DNA from: Hippophae tibetana
Taxonomy: Eukaryota; Streptophyta; Magnoliopsida; Rosales; Elaeagnaceae
Direction of reading: 5' to 3'
Length of the DNA stretch: 64,000 nucleotides
Assembly: GCA_037013495.1 (NCBI GenBank)
Contig: CM072807.1
Coordinates: 27,260,802-27,324,801, forward strand
Every line of letters starts with the position of its first letter. Position 1 is the first letter of the stretch. Below the pieces are notes generated by a model. It had not been told where the DNA came from. It did not search any database and saw only the letters and a program-made list of their open reading frames with translations. Of the stretch, positions 12,301 through 25,982 are shown piece after piece. Position numbers and translations under genes: made by a program.

Positions 12301-15300
12301 ATTTTATATAAAAATTTAATTAATGAATCAAATAAATACCCACGATAAATTGTATGTATTTTCTTCATTTGATTTCAAGTTTACATTCACAGAATCAATC
12401 AAACGTAAATATTGAAAAAATTTAAAATTTCCAAGTGCATAAAAAACAACCAAAATCAAAAACCCAAAATTTCAATTCCTCGTGAAACAGAGCAAAAGAG
12501 AGATGTTTTCAAAAATGGCTCTAATACTAAATGTTAGAATACAATTCAATCCAGAAACGTTCGAAAAAGCATACGAACGCATAATTTAAATGCAGTAGAA
12601 ATAAAATGGATTGAAAACATACCTCTTGCCTTGATCAAAATTTTTTTTTTGAAAAACTTCATCTTCAACACCGAGGCGGGTCAACCGGACCCGGTTTGAC
12701 CGTAATAGATACCCGGCCCTATCTTCCTATTCCGGTGAAAGAATTCAGCGTTCTTTTTATAAAAATTCTCATAATTCGATTTGCGAGTGATTCATGGTCT
12801 TAATTTGAAGTAAAAACATTATTTTAAATTAAAATTTAATTAATGAATCAAACAAATACCCACGATAAATTGTATTCATTTTCTTCATTTGTTTTCAAAT
12901 TTAAATTCACAGAATCAATCAAACATAAATATTGAAACAATTTAAAATTTCCATGTGCATGAAAAACAACCAAAATCAAACACCCAAATTTCAATTCCTC
13001 GTGAAACAGATCAAAAGAGAGATCTTTTCAAAAATGGCTCTAATACCAAATGTTAGAATACAATTCAATCTAGAAGCTTTCGGAAAAGCATACAAACCAA
13101 TAATTTAAATGCAGGGGAAATAAAATGGATTGAAAACATACCTCTTGCCTTGATCAAATTTTTGTTTTTTGAAAAACTTCATCTGCAACCCAGAGGCGGG
13201 TCAACCCGACCCGGTTTGACCGTAACGGATACCCGGCCGAATCCTCCTATTCCGGTGACGAAATCCAGCGTTCTTTTTATCAAAATTCTCATAATTCGAT
13301 TTTCGATTGATTCATGGTCTTAATTTGAAGAAATACCATTATTTTAAATAAAAATTTAATTAATGAATCAAATAAATACCCACGATAAATTGTATTCATT
13401 TTCTTCATTTGTTTTCAAGTTTACATTCACAGAATCACTAAAACGTAAATATTGAAACAATTTAAACTTTCCATGTGCATAAAAAACAACCAAAATCGAA
13501 AACCCAAAATTTCAAGTCCTCGTGAAACAGATCAAAAGAGAGATGTTTTCAAAAATGGCTCTAATACCAAATGTTAGAATAGAATTCAACCCAGAAACTT
13601 TTGGAAAAGCATACGAACGCATAATTTAAATGCAGTGGAAATAAAATGGATTGAAAACATACCTCTTGCCTTGATCCAATTTTTTTCTTTTTTTGTTGAA
13701 AAACTTCATCTTCAACCCCGAGGCGGGTCAACCCGACCCGGTTTGACCATAACGGATACCCGGCCGTATCCTCCTATTCCGGTGACAGAATTCAGCGTTC
13801 TTTTTATCAAAATTCTCATAATTCGATTTTCGATTGATTCATGGTCTTAATTTGAAGTAAAAACATTATTTTAAATAAAAATTTAATTAATGAATCAAAT
13901 AAATACCCATGATCAATTGTATTTATTTTCTTCATTTGTTTTCAAGTTTACATTCACAGAATCACTCAAACATAAATATATAAACAACTTAAAATTTCCA
14001 TGTGCATAAAAAACAAGGAAAATAAAAAACCCAAAATTTCAATTCCTCGTGAAACCGATCAAAAGAGAGATGTTTTCAAAAATGTCTCTAATACCAAATG
14101 TTAGAATACAATTCAATCCAGAAACTTTCGGAAAAGAATACGAACGCATAATTTAAATGTAGTGGGAACAAAATGGATTGAAAACATACCTCTTGCCTTG
14201 ATCAATTTTTTTTTTAAAACTTCATCTTCAACCCCGGGGTGTGTCAACCCGACCCGATATCGCCCTAACGGATACCCGACCGTATCATGTTATTCCGGAG
14301 AAGGAATCCAGCGTTATTTTTATCAAAATTCTCATAATTCGATTTTCGAGTGATTTATTGTCTTAATTTGAAGTAAAAACATCATTTTAAATAAAAAATT
14401 TCATTAATGAATCAAATAAATACCCACGTTAAATTGTATTTATTTTCTTCATTTAATTTCAAGTTTACATTCACAGAATCACTCAAACGTAAATATTGAA
14501 ACAATTTCAAATTTCCATGTGCATAAAAAACAAGGAAAATCCAAAACCCAAAATTTCAATTCCTCGTGAATTAGATCAAACGATAGATGTTTTCAAAAAT
14601 GGCTTTAATGCCAAATGTTAGAATACAATTCAATCCAGAAACGTTCGAAAAAGCATACGAACGCATAATTTAAATGCAGTGGAAATAAAATGGATTGAAA
14701 ACATACCTCTTGCCTAGATCAAAATTTTTTTTTTGAAAAACTTCATCTTCAACCTCGAGGCGGGTCAACCCGACCCGATTTGACCATAACGGATACCTGA
14801 CCGTATCTTGCTATTTCGGTGACGGAATCCAGTGTTCTTTTTATCAAACTTCTCATAATTCGATTTTCGAGTGATTCATGGTCTTAATTTGAAGTAAAAC
14901 CATTATTTTAAATAAAAATTTAATTAATGAATCAAATAAATATCCACAATAAATTGTATTCATTTTCTTCATTTAATTTCAAGTTTAAATTCACAGAATC
15001 ACTCAAACGTAAATATAGAAACAATTTAAAATTTCCATGTGCATAAAAAACAACCAAAATCAAACACCCAAAATTTCAATTCCTCGTGAAACAGATCAAA
15101 AGAGAGATGTTTTCAAAAATGGCTCTAATACCAAATGTTAGAATACAATTCAATCTAGAAACTTTCGGAAAAGCATACAAACGAATAATTTAAATGGAGG
15201 GGAAATAAAATGGATTGAAAACATACCTCTTGCCTTGATCAAATTTTTGTTTTTTGACAAACTTCATCTTCAACCCAGAGGCGGGTCAACCCGACCCGGT

Positions 15301-17667
15301 TTGACCGTAACGGATACCCGGCCGTATCCTCCTATTTCGGTGACGAAATCCAACGTTCTTTTTATCAAAATTCTCATAATTCGATTTTCGATTGATTCAT
15401 GGTCTTATTTTGAAGAAATACCATTATTTTAAATAAAAATTTAATCAATGAATCAAATAAATACCCACGATAAATTGTATTTATTTTCTTCATTTGTTTT
15501 CATATTTAAATTCACAGAATCACTCAAACGTATATATTGAAACAATTTAAAATTTCCATGTGCATAAAAAACAACCAAAATCAAAAACCCAAAATTTCAT
15601 TCCTCGTGAAACAGAACAAAAGGGAGATGTTTTCAAAAATGGCTATAATACCAAATGTTAGAATACAATTCAATCCAGAAACCTTCGGAAAAGCATGCGA
15701 ACGCATATTTTAAATGCAGTGGAAATAAAATGGATTGAAAACATACCTCTTGCCTTGATCAATTTTTTTTTTTTGAAACACTTAATCTTCAACCCAGAGG
15801 CGGGTCAACCCGACCCTGTTTGACCTTAACGGATACCCGACCGTATCCTGCTATTCCGGTGACGGAATCCAACGTTCTTTTTATCAAACTTCTCATAATT
15901 CGATTTTCGAGTGATTCATGGTCTTAATTTGAATTAAAAACATTATTTTATATAAAAATTTAATTAATGAATCAAATAAATACCCACGATAAATTGTATG
16001 TATTTTCTTCATTTGATTTCAAGTTTACATTCACAGAATCAATCAAACGTAAATATTGAAAAAATTTAAAATTTCCAAGTGCATAAAAAACAACCAAAAT
16101 CAAAAACCCAAAATTTCAATTCCTCGTGAAACAGAGCAAAAGAGAGATGTTTTCAAAAATGGCTCTAATACTAAATGTTAGAATACAATTCAATCCAGAA
16201 ACGTTCGAAAAAGCATACGAACGCATAATTTAAATGCAGTGGAAATAAAATGGATTGAAAACATACCTCTTGCCTTGATCAAAATTTTTTTTTTGAAAAA
16301 CTTCATCTTCAACACCGAGGCGGGTCAACCGGACCCGGTTTGACCGTAATAGATACCCGGCCCTATCTTCCTATTCCGGTGAAAGAATTCAGTGTTCTTT
16401 TTATAAAAATTCTCATAATTCGATTTGCGAGTGATTCATGGTCTTAATTTGAAGTAAAAACATTATTTTAAATAAAAATTTAATTAATGAATCAAACAAA
16501 TACCCACGATAAATTGTATTCATTTTCTTCATTTGTTTTCAAATTTAAATTCACAGAATCAATCAAACGTAAATATTGAAACAATTTAAAATTTCCATGT
16601 GCATGAAAAACAACCAAAATCAAAAACCCAAAATTTCAATTCCTCTTGAAAGAGAGCAAAAGATAGATGTTTTCAAAAATTGCTCTGATACCAAATGTTA
16701 GAATAAAATTCAATCCAGAAACTATCGAAAAAGCATGCGAACGTATAATTTAAATGCAGTGGAAACAAAATGGATCGAAAACATACCTCTTGCTTTATTA
16801 ATTTTTTTTTTAAACTTCATCTTCAACCCCGAGGCGTGTCAAACCGACCCGGATTTACCGTAACGAGTACCCGGTCGTATCCTCCTATTCCGGTGACGGA
16901 ATCTAGCTTATTTATATCAAAATTCGCATAATTCGATTTTCGAGTGATTCATGGTCTTAATTTGAACTAAAACATTATTTTAAATAAAAATTTAATTAAT
17001 GAATCAAATAAATACCCACGATAAATTGTATTTATTTTCTTCATTTTTTTTTCAAATTTAAATTCAGAGAATCACTCAAACGTAAATATTGAAACAATTT
17101 AAAATTTCAATGTGCATAAAAAACAACCAAAATCAAACACCCAAAATTTCAATTCCTCGTGAAACCGATCAAAAGAGAGATGTTTTCAAAGATGGCTCTA
17201 ATACCAAATGTTAGAATACAATTCAATCTAGAAACTTTCGGAAAAGCATACAAACGAATAATTTAAATGCAGGGGAAATAAAATGGATTGAAAACATACC
17301 TCTTGCCTTGATCACATTTTTGTTTTTTGAAAAACTTCATCTTCAACCCAGAGGCGGGTCAACCCGACCCGGTTTGACCGTAACGGATACCCAGCCGTAT
17401 CCTCCTATTTCGGTGACGAAATCCAACGTTCTTTTTATCAAAATTCTCATAATTCGATTTTCGAGTGATTTATGGTCTTAATTTGAAGTAAAAACATCAT
17501 TTTAAATAAAAAATTTAATTAATGAATCAAATAAATACCCACGATAAATTGTATTCATTTTCTTCATTTGTTTTCATATTTAAATTCACAGAATCACTAA
17601 AACGTAAATATTGAAACAATTTAAACTTTCCATGTGCATAAAAAACAACCAAAATCGAAAACCCAAA
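9352..17667 (+). repeat. 16-mer higher-order repeat, copy 1 (8316 bp)
   Basis: Sixteen monomers start at 9352, 9879, 10397, 10911, 11431, 11952, 12469, 12988, 13509, 14036, 14553, 15073, 15594, 16113, 16633 and 17146. Their lengths (527, 518, 514, 520, 521, 517, 519, 521, 527, 517, 520, 521, 519, 520, 513, 522) are matched almost one for one by the next block. Private variants are shared at the same slots in both copies, for example GGTGAGGGAATCC in slot 4, GAAGCTTTCGG in slot 8 and GATTTATTGTCTT in slot 10. Slots 1-8 and 9-16 are themselves related (marker units in slots 1 and 9), so the 16-mer probably arose by duplication and divergence of an 8-mer of about 4.16 kb. Confidence 0.92.
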
Positions 17668-20600
17668 ATTTCAAGTCCTCGTGAAACAGATCAAAAGAGA
17701 GATGTTTTCAAAAATGGCTCTAATACCAAATGTTAGAATAGAATTCAACCCAGAAACTTTTGGAAAAGCATACGAACGCATAATTTAAATGCAGTGGAAA
17801 TAAAATGGATTGAAAACATACCTCTTGCCTTGATCCAATTTTTTTCTTTTTTTGTTGAAAAACTTCATCTTCAACCCCGAGGCGGGTCAACCCGACCCGG
17901 TTTGACCGTAACGGATACCCGACCGTATCCTCCTATTCCGGTGACAGAATTCAGCGTTCTTTTTATCAAAATTCTCATAATTCGATTTTCGATTGATTCA
18001 TGGTCTTAATTTGAAGTAAAAACATTATTTTAAATAAAAATTTAATTAATGAATCAAATAAATACCCATGATCAATTGTATTTATTTTCTTCATTTGTTT
18101 TCAAGTTTACATTCACAGAATCACTCAAACATAAATATAGAAACAATTTAAAATTTCCATGTGCATAAAAAACAAGGAAAATAAAAAACCCAAAATTTCA
18201 ATTCCTCGTGAATCCGATCAAAAGAGAGATGTTTTCAAAAATGTCTCTAATACCAAATGTTAGAATACAATTCAATCTAGAAACTTTCGGAAAAGCATAC
18301 AAACGCATAATTTAAATGTATTGGAAACAAAATGGATTGAAAACATACCTCTTGCCTTGATCAATTTTTTTTTTAAAAACTTCATCTTCAACCCCGAGGC
18401 GTGTCAACCCGACCCGATATCGCCCTAACGGATACCCGACCGTATCATGTTATTCCGGAGAAGGAATCCAGCGTTATTTTTATCAAAATTCTAATAATTC
18501 GATTTTCGAGTGATTTATGGTCTTAATTTGAAGTAAAAACATCATTTTAAATAAAAAATTTCATTAATGAATCAAATAAATACCCACGTTAAATTATATT
18601 TATTTTCTTCATTTAATTTCAAGTTTACATTCACAGAATCACTCAAACGTAAATATTGAAACAATTTAAAATTTCCATGTGCATAAAAAACAAGCAAAAT
18701 CAAAAACCCAAAATTTCAATTCCTCTTGAAAGAGAGCAAAAGATAGATGTTTTCAAAAATTGCTCTGATACCAAATGTTAGAATAAAATTCAATCCAGAA
18801 ACTATCGAAAAAGCATGCGAACGTATAATTTAAATGCAGTGGAAACAAAATGGATCGAAAACATACCTCTTGCTTTAATAATTTTTTTTTTAAAACTTCA
18901 TCTTCAACCCCGAGGCGTGTCAAACCGACCCGGATTTACCGTAACGGATACCCGGTTGTATCCTCCTATTCCGGTGACGGAATCTAGCTTATTTATATCA
19001 AAATTCGCATAATTCGATTTTCGAGTGATTCATGGTCTTAATTTGAAGTAAAAACATTATTTTAAATAAAAATTTAATTAATGAATCAAAAAAATACCCA
19101 TGATCAATTGTATTTATTTTCTTCATTTGTTTTCAAGTTTACATTCACAGAATCACTCAAACATAAATATAGAAACAATTTAAAATTTCCATGTGCATAA
19201 AAAACAAGGAAAATCAAGAACCCAAAATTTCAATTCCTCGTGAATCAGATCAAACGATAGATGTTTTCAAAAATGGCTTTAATGCCAAATGTTAGAATCC
19301 AATTCAATTCCGAAACTTTCGGAAAAGCATACGAACGCATAATTTAAATCTAGTCGAAACAAAATGGATTGAAAACATACCTCTTCCTTGATCAAATTTT
19401 TTTTTTTTTGAAAAACTTCATCTTCAACCTCGAGGCGGGTCAACCCGACCCGATTTGACCATAACGGATACCTGACCGTATCTTGCTATTCCGGTGAGGG
19501 AATCCAGTGTTCTTTTTATCAAACTTCTCATAATTCGATTTTCGAGTGATTCATGGTCTTAATTTGAAGTAAAAAGATTATTTTAAATAAAAATTTAATT
19601 AATAATCAAATCAATACCCACGATAAATTGTATTCATTTTCTTCATTTGTTTTCATATTTAAATTCACAGAATCACTCAAACGTATATATTGAAACAATT
19701 TAAAATTTCCATGTGCATAAAAAACAACCAAAATCAAACACCCAAAATTTCAATTCCTCGTGAAACAGATCAAAAGAGAGATGTTTTCAAAAATGGCTCT
19801 AATACCAAATGTTAGAATACAATTCAATCTAGAAACTTTCGGAAAAGCATACAAACGAATAATTTAAATGCAGGGGAAATAAAATGGATTGAAAACATAC
19901 CTCTTGCCTTGATCAAATTTTTGTTTTTTGAAAAACTTCATCTTCAACCCAGAGGCGGGTCAACCCGACCCGGTTTGACCGTAACGGATACCCGGCCGTA
20001 TCCTCCTATTTCGGTGACGAAATCCAACGTTCTTTTTATCAAAATTCTCATAATTCGATTTTCGATTGATTCATGGTCTTATTTTGAAGAAATACCATTA
20101 TTTTAAATAAAGATTTAATTAATGAATCAAATAAATACCCACGATAAATTGTATTTATTTTCTTCATTTGTTTTCATATTTAAATTCACAGAATCACTCA
20201 AACGTATATATTGAAACAATTTAAAATTTCCATGTGCATAAAAAACAACCAAAATCAAAAACCCAAAATTTCATTCCTCGTGAAACAGAACAAAAGGGAG
20301 ATGTTTTCAAAAATGGCTATAATACCTAATGTTAGAATACAATTCAATCCAGAAACCTTCGGAAAAGCATGCGAACGCATATTTTAAATGCAGTGGAAAT
20401 AAAATGGATTGAAAACATACCTCTTGCCTTGATCAATTTTTTTTTTGAAACACTTAATCTTCAACCCAGAGGCGGGTCAACCCGACCCTGTTTGACCTTA
20501 ACGGATACCCGACCGTATCCTGCTATTCCGGTGACGGAATCCAACGTTCTTTTTATCAAACTTCTCATAATTCGATTTTCGAGTGATTCATGGTCTTAAT

Positions 20601-23600
20601 TTGAATTAAAAACATTATTTTATATAAAAATTTAATTAATGAATCAAATAAATACCCACGATAAATTGTATGTATTTTCTTCATTTGATTTCAAGTTTAC
20701 ATTCACAGAATCAATCAAACGTAAATATTGAAAAAATTTAAAATTTCCAAGTGCATAAAAAACAACCAAAATCAAAAACCCAAAATTTCAATTCCTCGTG
20801 AAACAGAGCAAAAGAGAGATGTTTTCAAAAATGGCTCTAATACTAAATGTTAGAATACAATTCAATCCAGAAACGTTCGAAAAAGCATACGAACGCATAA
20901 TTTAAATGCAGTAGAAATAAAATGGATTGAAAACATACCTCTTGCCTTGATCAAAATTTTTTTTTGAAAAACTTCATCTTCAACACCGAGGCGGGTCAAC
21001 CGGACCCGGTTTGACCGTAATAGATACCCGGCCCTATCTTCCTATTCCGGTGAAAGAATTCAGCGTTCTTTTTATAAAAATTCTCATAATTCGATTTGCG
21101 AGTGATTCATGGTCTTAATTTGAAGTAAAAACATTATTTTAAATTAAAATTTAATTAATGAATCAAACAAATACCCACGATAAATTGTATTCATTTTCTT
21201 CATTTGTTTTCAAATTTAAATTCACAGAATCAATCAAACGTAAATATTGAAACAATTTAAAATTTCCATGTGCATGAAAAACAACCAAAATCAAACACCC
21301 AAATTTCAATTCCTCGTGAAACAGATCAAAAGAGAGATCTTTTCAAAAATGGCTCTAATACCAAATGTTAGAATACAATTCAATCTAGAAGCTTTCGGAA
21401 AAGCATACAAACCAATAATTTAAATGCAGGGGAAATAAAATGGATTGAAAACATACCTCTTGCCTTGATCAAATTTTTGTTTTTTGAAAAACTTCATCTG
21501 CAACCCAGAGGCGGGTCAACCCGACCCGGTTTGACCGTAACGGATACCCGGCCGAATCCTCCTATTCCGGTGACGAAATCCAGCGTTCTTTTTATCAAAA
21601 TTCTCATAATTCGATTTTCGATTGATTCATGGTCTTAATTTGAAGAAATACCATTATTTTAAATAAAAATTTATATATGAATCAAATAAATACCCACGAT
21701 AAATTGTATTCATTTTCTTCATTTGTTTTCAAGTTTACATTCACAGAATCACTAAAACGTAAATATTGAAACAATTTAAACTTTCCATGTGCATAAAAAA
21801 CAACCAAAATCGAAAACCCAAAATTTCAAGTCCTCGTGAAACAGATCAAAAGAGAGATGTTTTCAAAAATGGCTCTAATACCAAATGTTAGAATAGAATT
21901 CAACCCAGAAACTTTTGGAAAAGCATACGAACGCATAATTTAAATGCAGTGGAAATAAAATGGATTGAAAACATACCTCTTGCCTTGATCCAATTTTTTT
22001 CTTTTTTTGTTGAAAAACTTCATCTTCAACCCCGAGGCGGGTCAACCCGACCCGGTTTGACCATAACGGATACCCGGCCGTATCCTCCTATTCCGGTGAC
22101 AGAATTCAGCGTTCTTTTTATCAAAATTCTCATAATTCGATTTTCGATTGATTCATGGTCTTAATTTGAAGTAAAAACATTATTTTAAATAAAAATTTAA
22201 TTAATGAATCAAATAAATACCCATGATCAATTGTATTTATTTTCTTCATTTGTTTTCAAGTTTACATTCACAGAATCACTCAAACATAAATATATAAACA
22301 ACTTAAAATTTCCATGTGCATAAAAAACAAGGAAAATAAAAAACCCAAAATTTCAATTCCTCGTGAAACCGATCAAAAGAGAGATGTTTTCAAAAATGTC
22401 TCTAATACCAAATGTTAGAATACAATTCAATCCAGAAACTTTCGGAAAAGAATACGAACGCATAATTTAAATGTAGTGGGAACAAAATGGATTGAAAACA
22501 TACCTCTTGCCTTGATCAATTTTTTTTTTAAAACTTCATCTTCAACCCCGGGGTGTGTCAACCCGACCCGATATCGCCCTAACGGATACCCGACCGTATC
22601 ATGTTATTCCGGAGAAGGAATCCAGCGTTATTTTTATCAAAATTCTCATAATTCGATTTTCGAGTGATTTATTGTCTTAATTTGAAGTAAAAACATCATT
22701 TTAAATAAAAAATTTCATTAATGAATCAAATAAATACCCACGTTAAATTGTATTTATTTTCTTCATTTAATTTCAAGTTTACATTCACAGAATCACTCAA
22801 ACGTAAATATTGAAACAATTTCAAATTTCCATGTGCATAAAAAACAAGGAAAATCAAAAACCCAAAATTTCAATTCCTCGTGAATTAGATCAAACGATAG
22901 ATGTTTTCAAAAATGGCTTTAATGCCAAATGTTAGAATACAATTCAATCCAGAAACGTTCGAAAAAGCATACGAACGCATAATTTAAATGCAGTGGAAAT
23001 AAAATGGATTGAAAACATACCTCTTGCCTTGATCAAAATTTTTTTTTTGAAAAACTTCATCTTCAACCTCGAGGCGGGTCAACCCGACCCGATTTGACCA
23101 TAACGGATACCTGACCGTATCTTGCTATTTCGGTGACGGAATCCAGTGTTCTTTTTATCAAACTTCTCATAATTCGATTTTCGAGTGATTCATGGTCTTA
23201 ATTTGAAGTAAAACCATTATTTTAAATAAAAATTTAATTAATGAATCAAATAAATATCCACAATAAATTGTATTCATTTTCTTCATTTAATTTCAAGTTT
23301 AAATTCACAGAATCACTCAAACGTAAATATAGAAACAATTTAAAATTTCCATGTGCATAAAAAACAACCAAAATCAAACACCCAAAATTTCAATTCCTCG
23401 TGAAACAGATCAAAAGAGAGATGTTTTCAAAAATGGCTCTAATACCAAATGTTAGAATACAATTCAATCTAGAAACTTTCGGAAAAGCATACAAACGAAT
23501 AATTTAAATGGAGGGGAAATAAAATGGATTGAAAACATACCTCTTGCCTTGATCAAATTTTTGTTTTTTGAAAAACTTCATCTTCAACCCAGAGGAGGGT

Positions 23601-25982
23601 CAACCCGACCCGGTTTGACCGTAACGGATACCCGGCCGTATCCTCCTATTTCGGTGACGAAATCCAACGTTCTTTTTATCAAAATTCTAATAATTCGATT
23701 TTCGATTGATTCATGGTCTTATTTTGAAGAAATACCATTATTTTAAATAAAAATTTAATCAATGAAACAAATAAATACCCACGATAAATTGTATTCATTT
23801 TCTTCATTTGTTTTCATATTTAAATTCACAGAATCACTCAAACGTATATATTGAAACAATTTAAAATTTCCATGTGCATAAAAAACAACCAAAATCAAAA
23901 ACCCAAAATTTCATTCCTCGTGAAACAGAACAAAAGGGAGATGTTTTCAAAAATGGCTATAATACCAAATGTTAGAATACAATTCAATCCAGAAACCTTC
24001 GGAAAAGCATGCGAACGCATATTTTAAATGCAGTGGAAATAAAATGGATTGAAAACATACCTCTTGCCTTGATCAATTTTTTTTTTTGAAACACTTAATC
24101 TTCAACCCAGAGGCGGGTCAACCCGACCCTGTTTGACCTTAACGGATACCCGACCGTATCCTGCTATTCCGGTGACGGAATCCAACGTTCTTTTTATCAA
24201 ACTTCTCATAATTCGATTTTCGAGTGATTCATGGTCTTAATTTGAATTAAAAACATTATTTTATATAAAAATTTAATTAATGAATCAAATAAATACCCAC
24301 GATAAATTGTATGTATTTTCTTCATTTGATTTCAAGTTTACATTCACAGAATCAATCAAACGTAAATATTGAAAAAATTTAAAATTTCCAAGTGCATAAA
24401 AAACAACCAAAATCAAAAACCCAAAATTTCAATTCCTCGTGAAACAGAGCAAAAGAGAGATGTTTTCAAAAATGGCTCTAATACTAAATGTTAGAATACA
24501 ATTCAATCCAGAAACGTTCGAAAAAGCATACGAACGCATAATTTAAATGCAGTGGAAATAAAATGGATTGAAAACATACCTCTTGCCTTGATCAAAATTT
24601 TTTTTTTGAAAAACTTCATCTTCAACACCGAGGCGGGTCAACCGGACCCGGTTTGACCGTAATAGATACCCGGCCCTATCTTCCTATTCCGGTGAAAGAA
24701 TTCAGTGTTCTTTTTATAAAAATTCTCATAATTCGATTTGCGAGTGATTCATGGTCTTAATTTGAAGTAAAAACATTATTTTAAATAAAAATTTAATTAA
24801 TGAATCAAACAAATACCCACGATAAATTGTATTCATTTTCTTCATTTGTTTTCAAATTTAAATTCACAGAATCAATCAAACGTAAATATTGAAACAATTT
24901 AAAATTTCCATGTGCATGAAAAACAACCAAAATCAAAAACCCAAAATTTCAATTCCTCTTGAAAGAGAGCAAAAGATAGATGTTTTCAAAAATTGCTCTG
25001 ATACCAAATGTTAGAATAAAATTCAATCCAGAAACTATCGAAAAAGCATGCGAACGTATAATTTAAATGCAGTGGAAACAAAATGGATCGAAAACATACC
25101 TCTTGCTTTAATAATTTTTTTTTTAAAACTTCATCTTCAACCCCGAGGCGTGTCAAACCGACCCGGATTTACCGTAACGAGTACCCGGTCGTATCCTCCT
25201 ATTCCGGTGACGGAATCTAGCTTATTTATATCAAAATTCGCATAATTCGATTTTCGAGTGATTTATGGTCTTAATTTGAAGTAAAAACATCATTTTAAAT
25301 AAAAAATTTAATTAATGAATCAAATAAATACCCACGTTAAATTGTATTTATTTTCTTCATTTGTTTTCAAGTTTACATTCACAGAATCACTCAAACGTAA
25401 ATATTGAAACAATTTAAAATTTCCATGTGCATAAAAAACAAGCAAAATCAAAAACCCAAAATTTCAATTTCTCTTGAAATAGAGCAAAAGATAGATGTTT
25501 TCAAAAATGGCTCTAATACCAAATGTTAGAATACAATTCAATCCAGAAACTTTCGAAAAACCATGTGAACGCATAACTTAAATGCAGTGGAAATATAATG
25601 GATTGAAAACATACCTCTTGCCTTGATCAAAATTTTTTTTTTTTGAAAAACTTAATCTTCAACCGCGAGGCGGGTCAACCCGACCCGGGTTGACCGTAGC
25701 GGATACCCGACCGTATCCTGCTATTCCGGTCACAGAATCCAGGGTTCTTTTTACCAAAATACTCATAATTTGATTTTCGAGTGATTCATGGTCTTAATTT
25801 GAAGTAAAACCATTATTTTAAATAAAAATTTAATTAATGAATCAAATAAATACCCACGATAAATTGTATTCATTTTCTTCATTTGTTTTCAAATTTAAAT
25901 TCACAGAATCACTCAAACGTAAATATTGAAACAATTTAAAATTTCCATGTGCATAAAAAACAACCAAAATCGAAAACCCAAA
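17668..25982 (+). repeat. 16-mer higher-order repeat, copy 2 (8315 bp)
   Basis: Sixteen monomers start at 17668, 18195, 18713, 19227, 19747, 20268, 20785, 21303, 21823, 22350, 22867, 23387, 23908, 24426, 24946 and 25461. Slots 1-15 match copy 1 at 8314-8316 bp offset with only scattered single-base and T-tract differences visible by eye. Slot 16 does not match: it is the CTCTTGAAATAGAGC-type monomer otherwise seen at 8831, where copy 1 has a unit with ATCACATTTTTGTTTTTTG. Other local differences include TTTATATATG for TTTAATTAATG near 21670 and GAGGAGGGTC near 23592. Confidence 0.92.

Noticed and set aside
17668-25982. Second HOR copy as an assembly duplication
   Set aside because: The copies differ at scattered bases, at T-tract lengths and in slot 16, which is unlike a duplicated contig segment. 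It cannot be fully excluded without reads.
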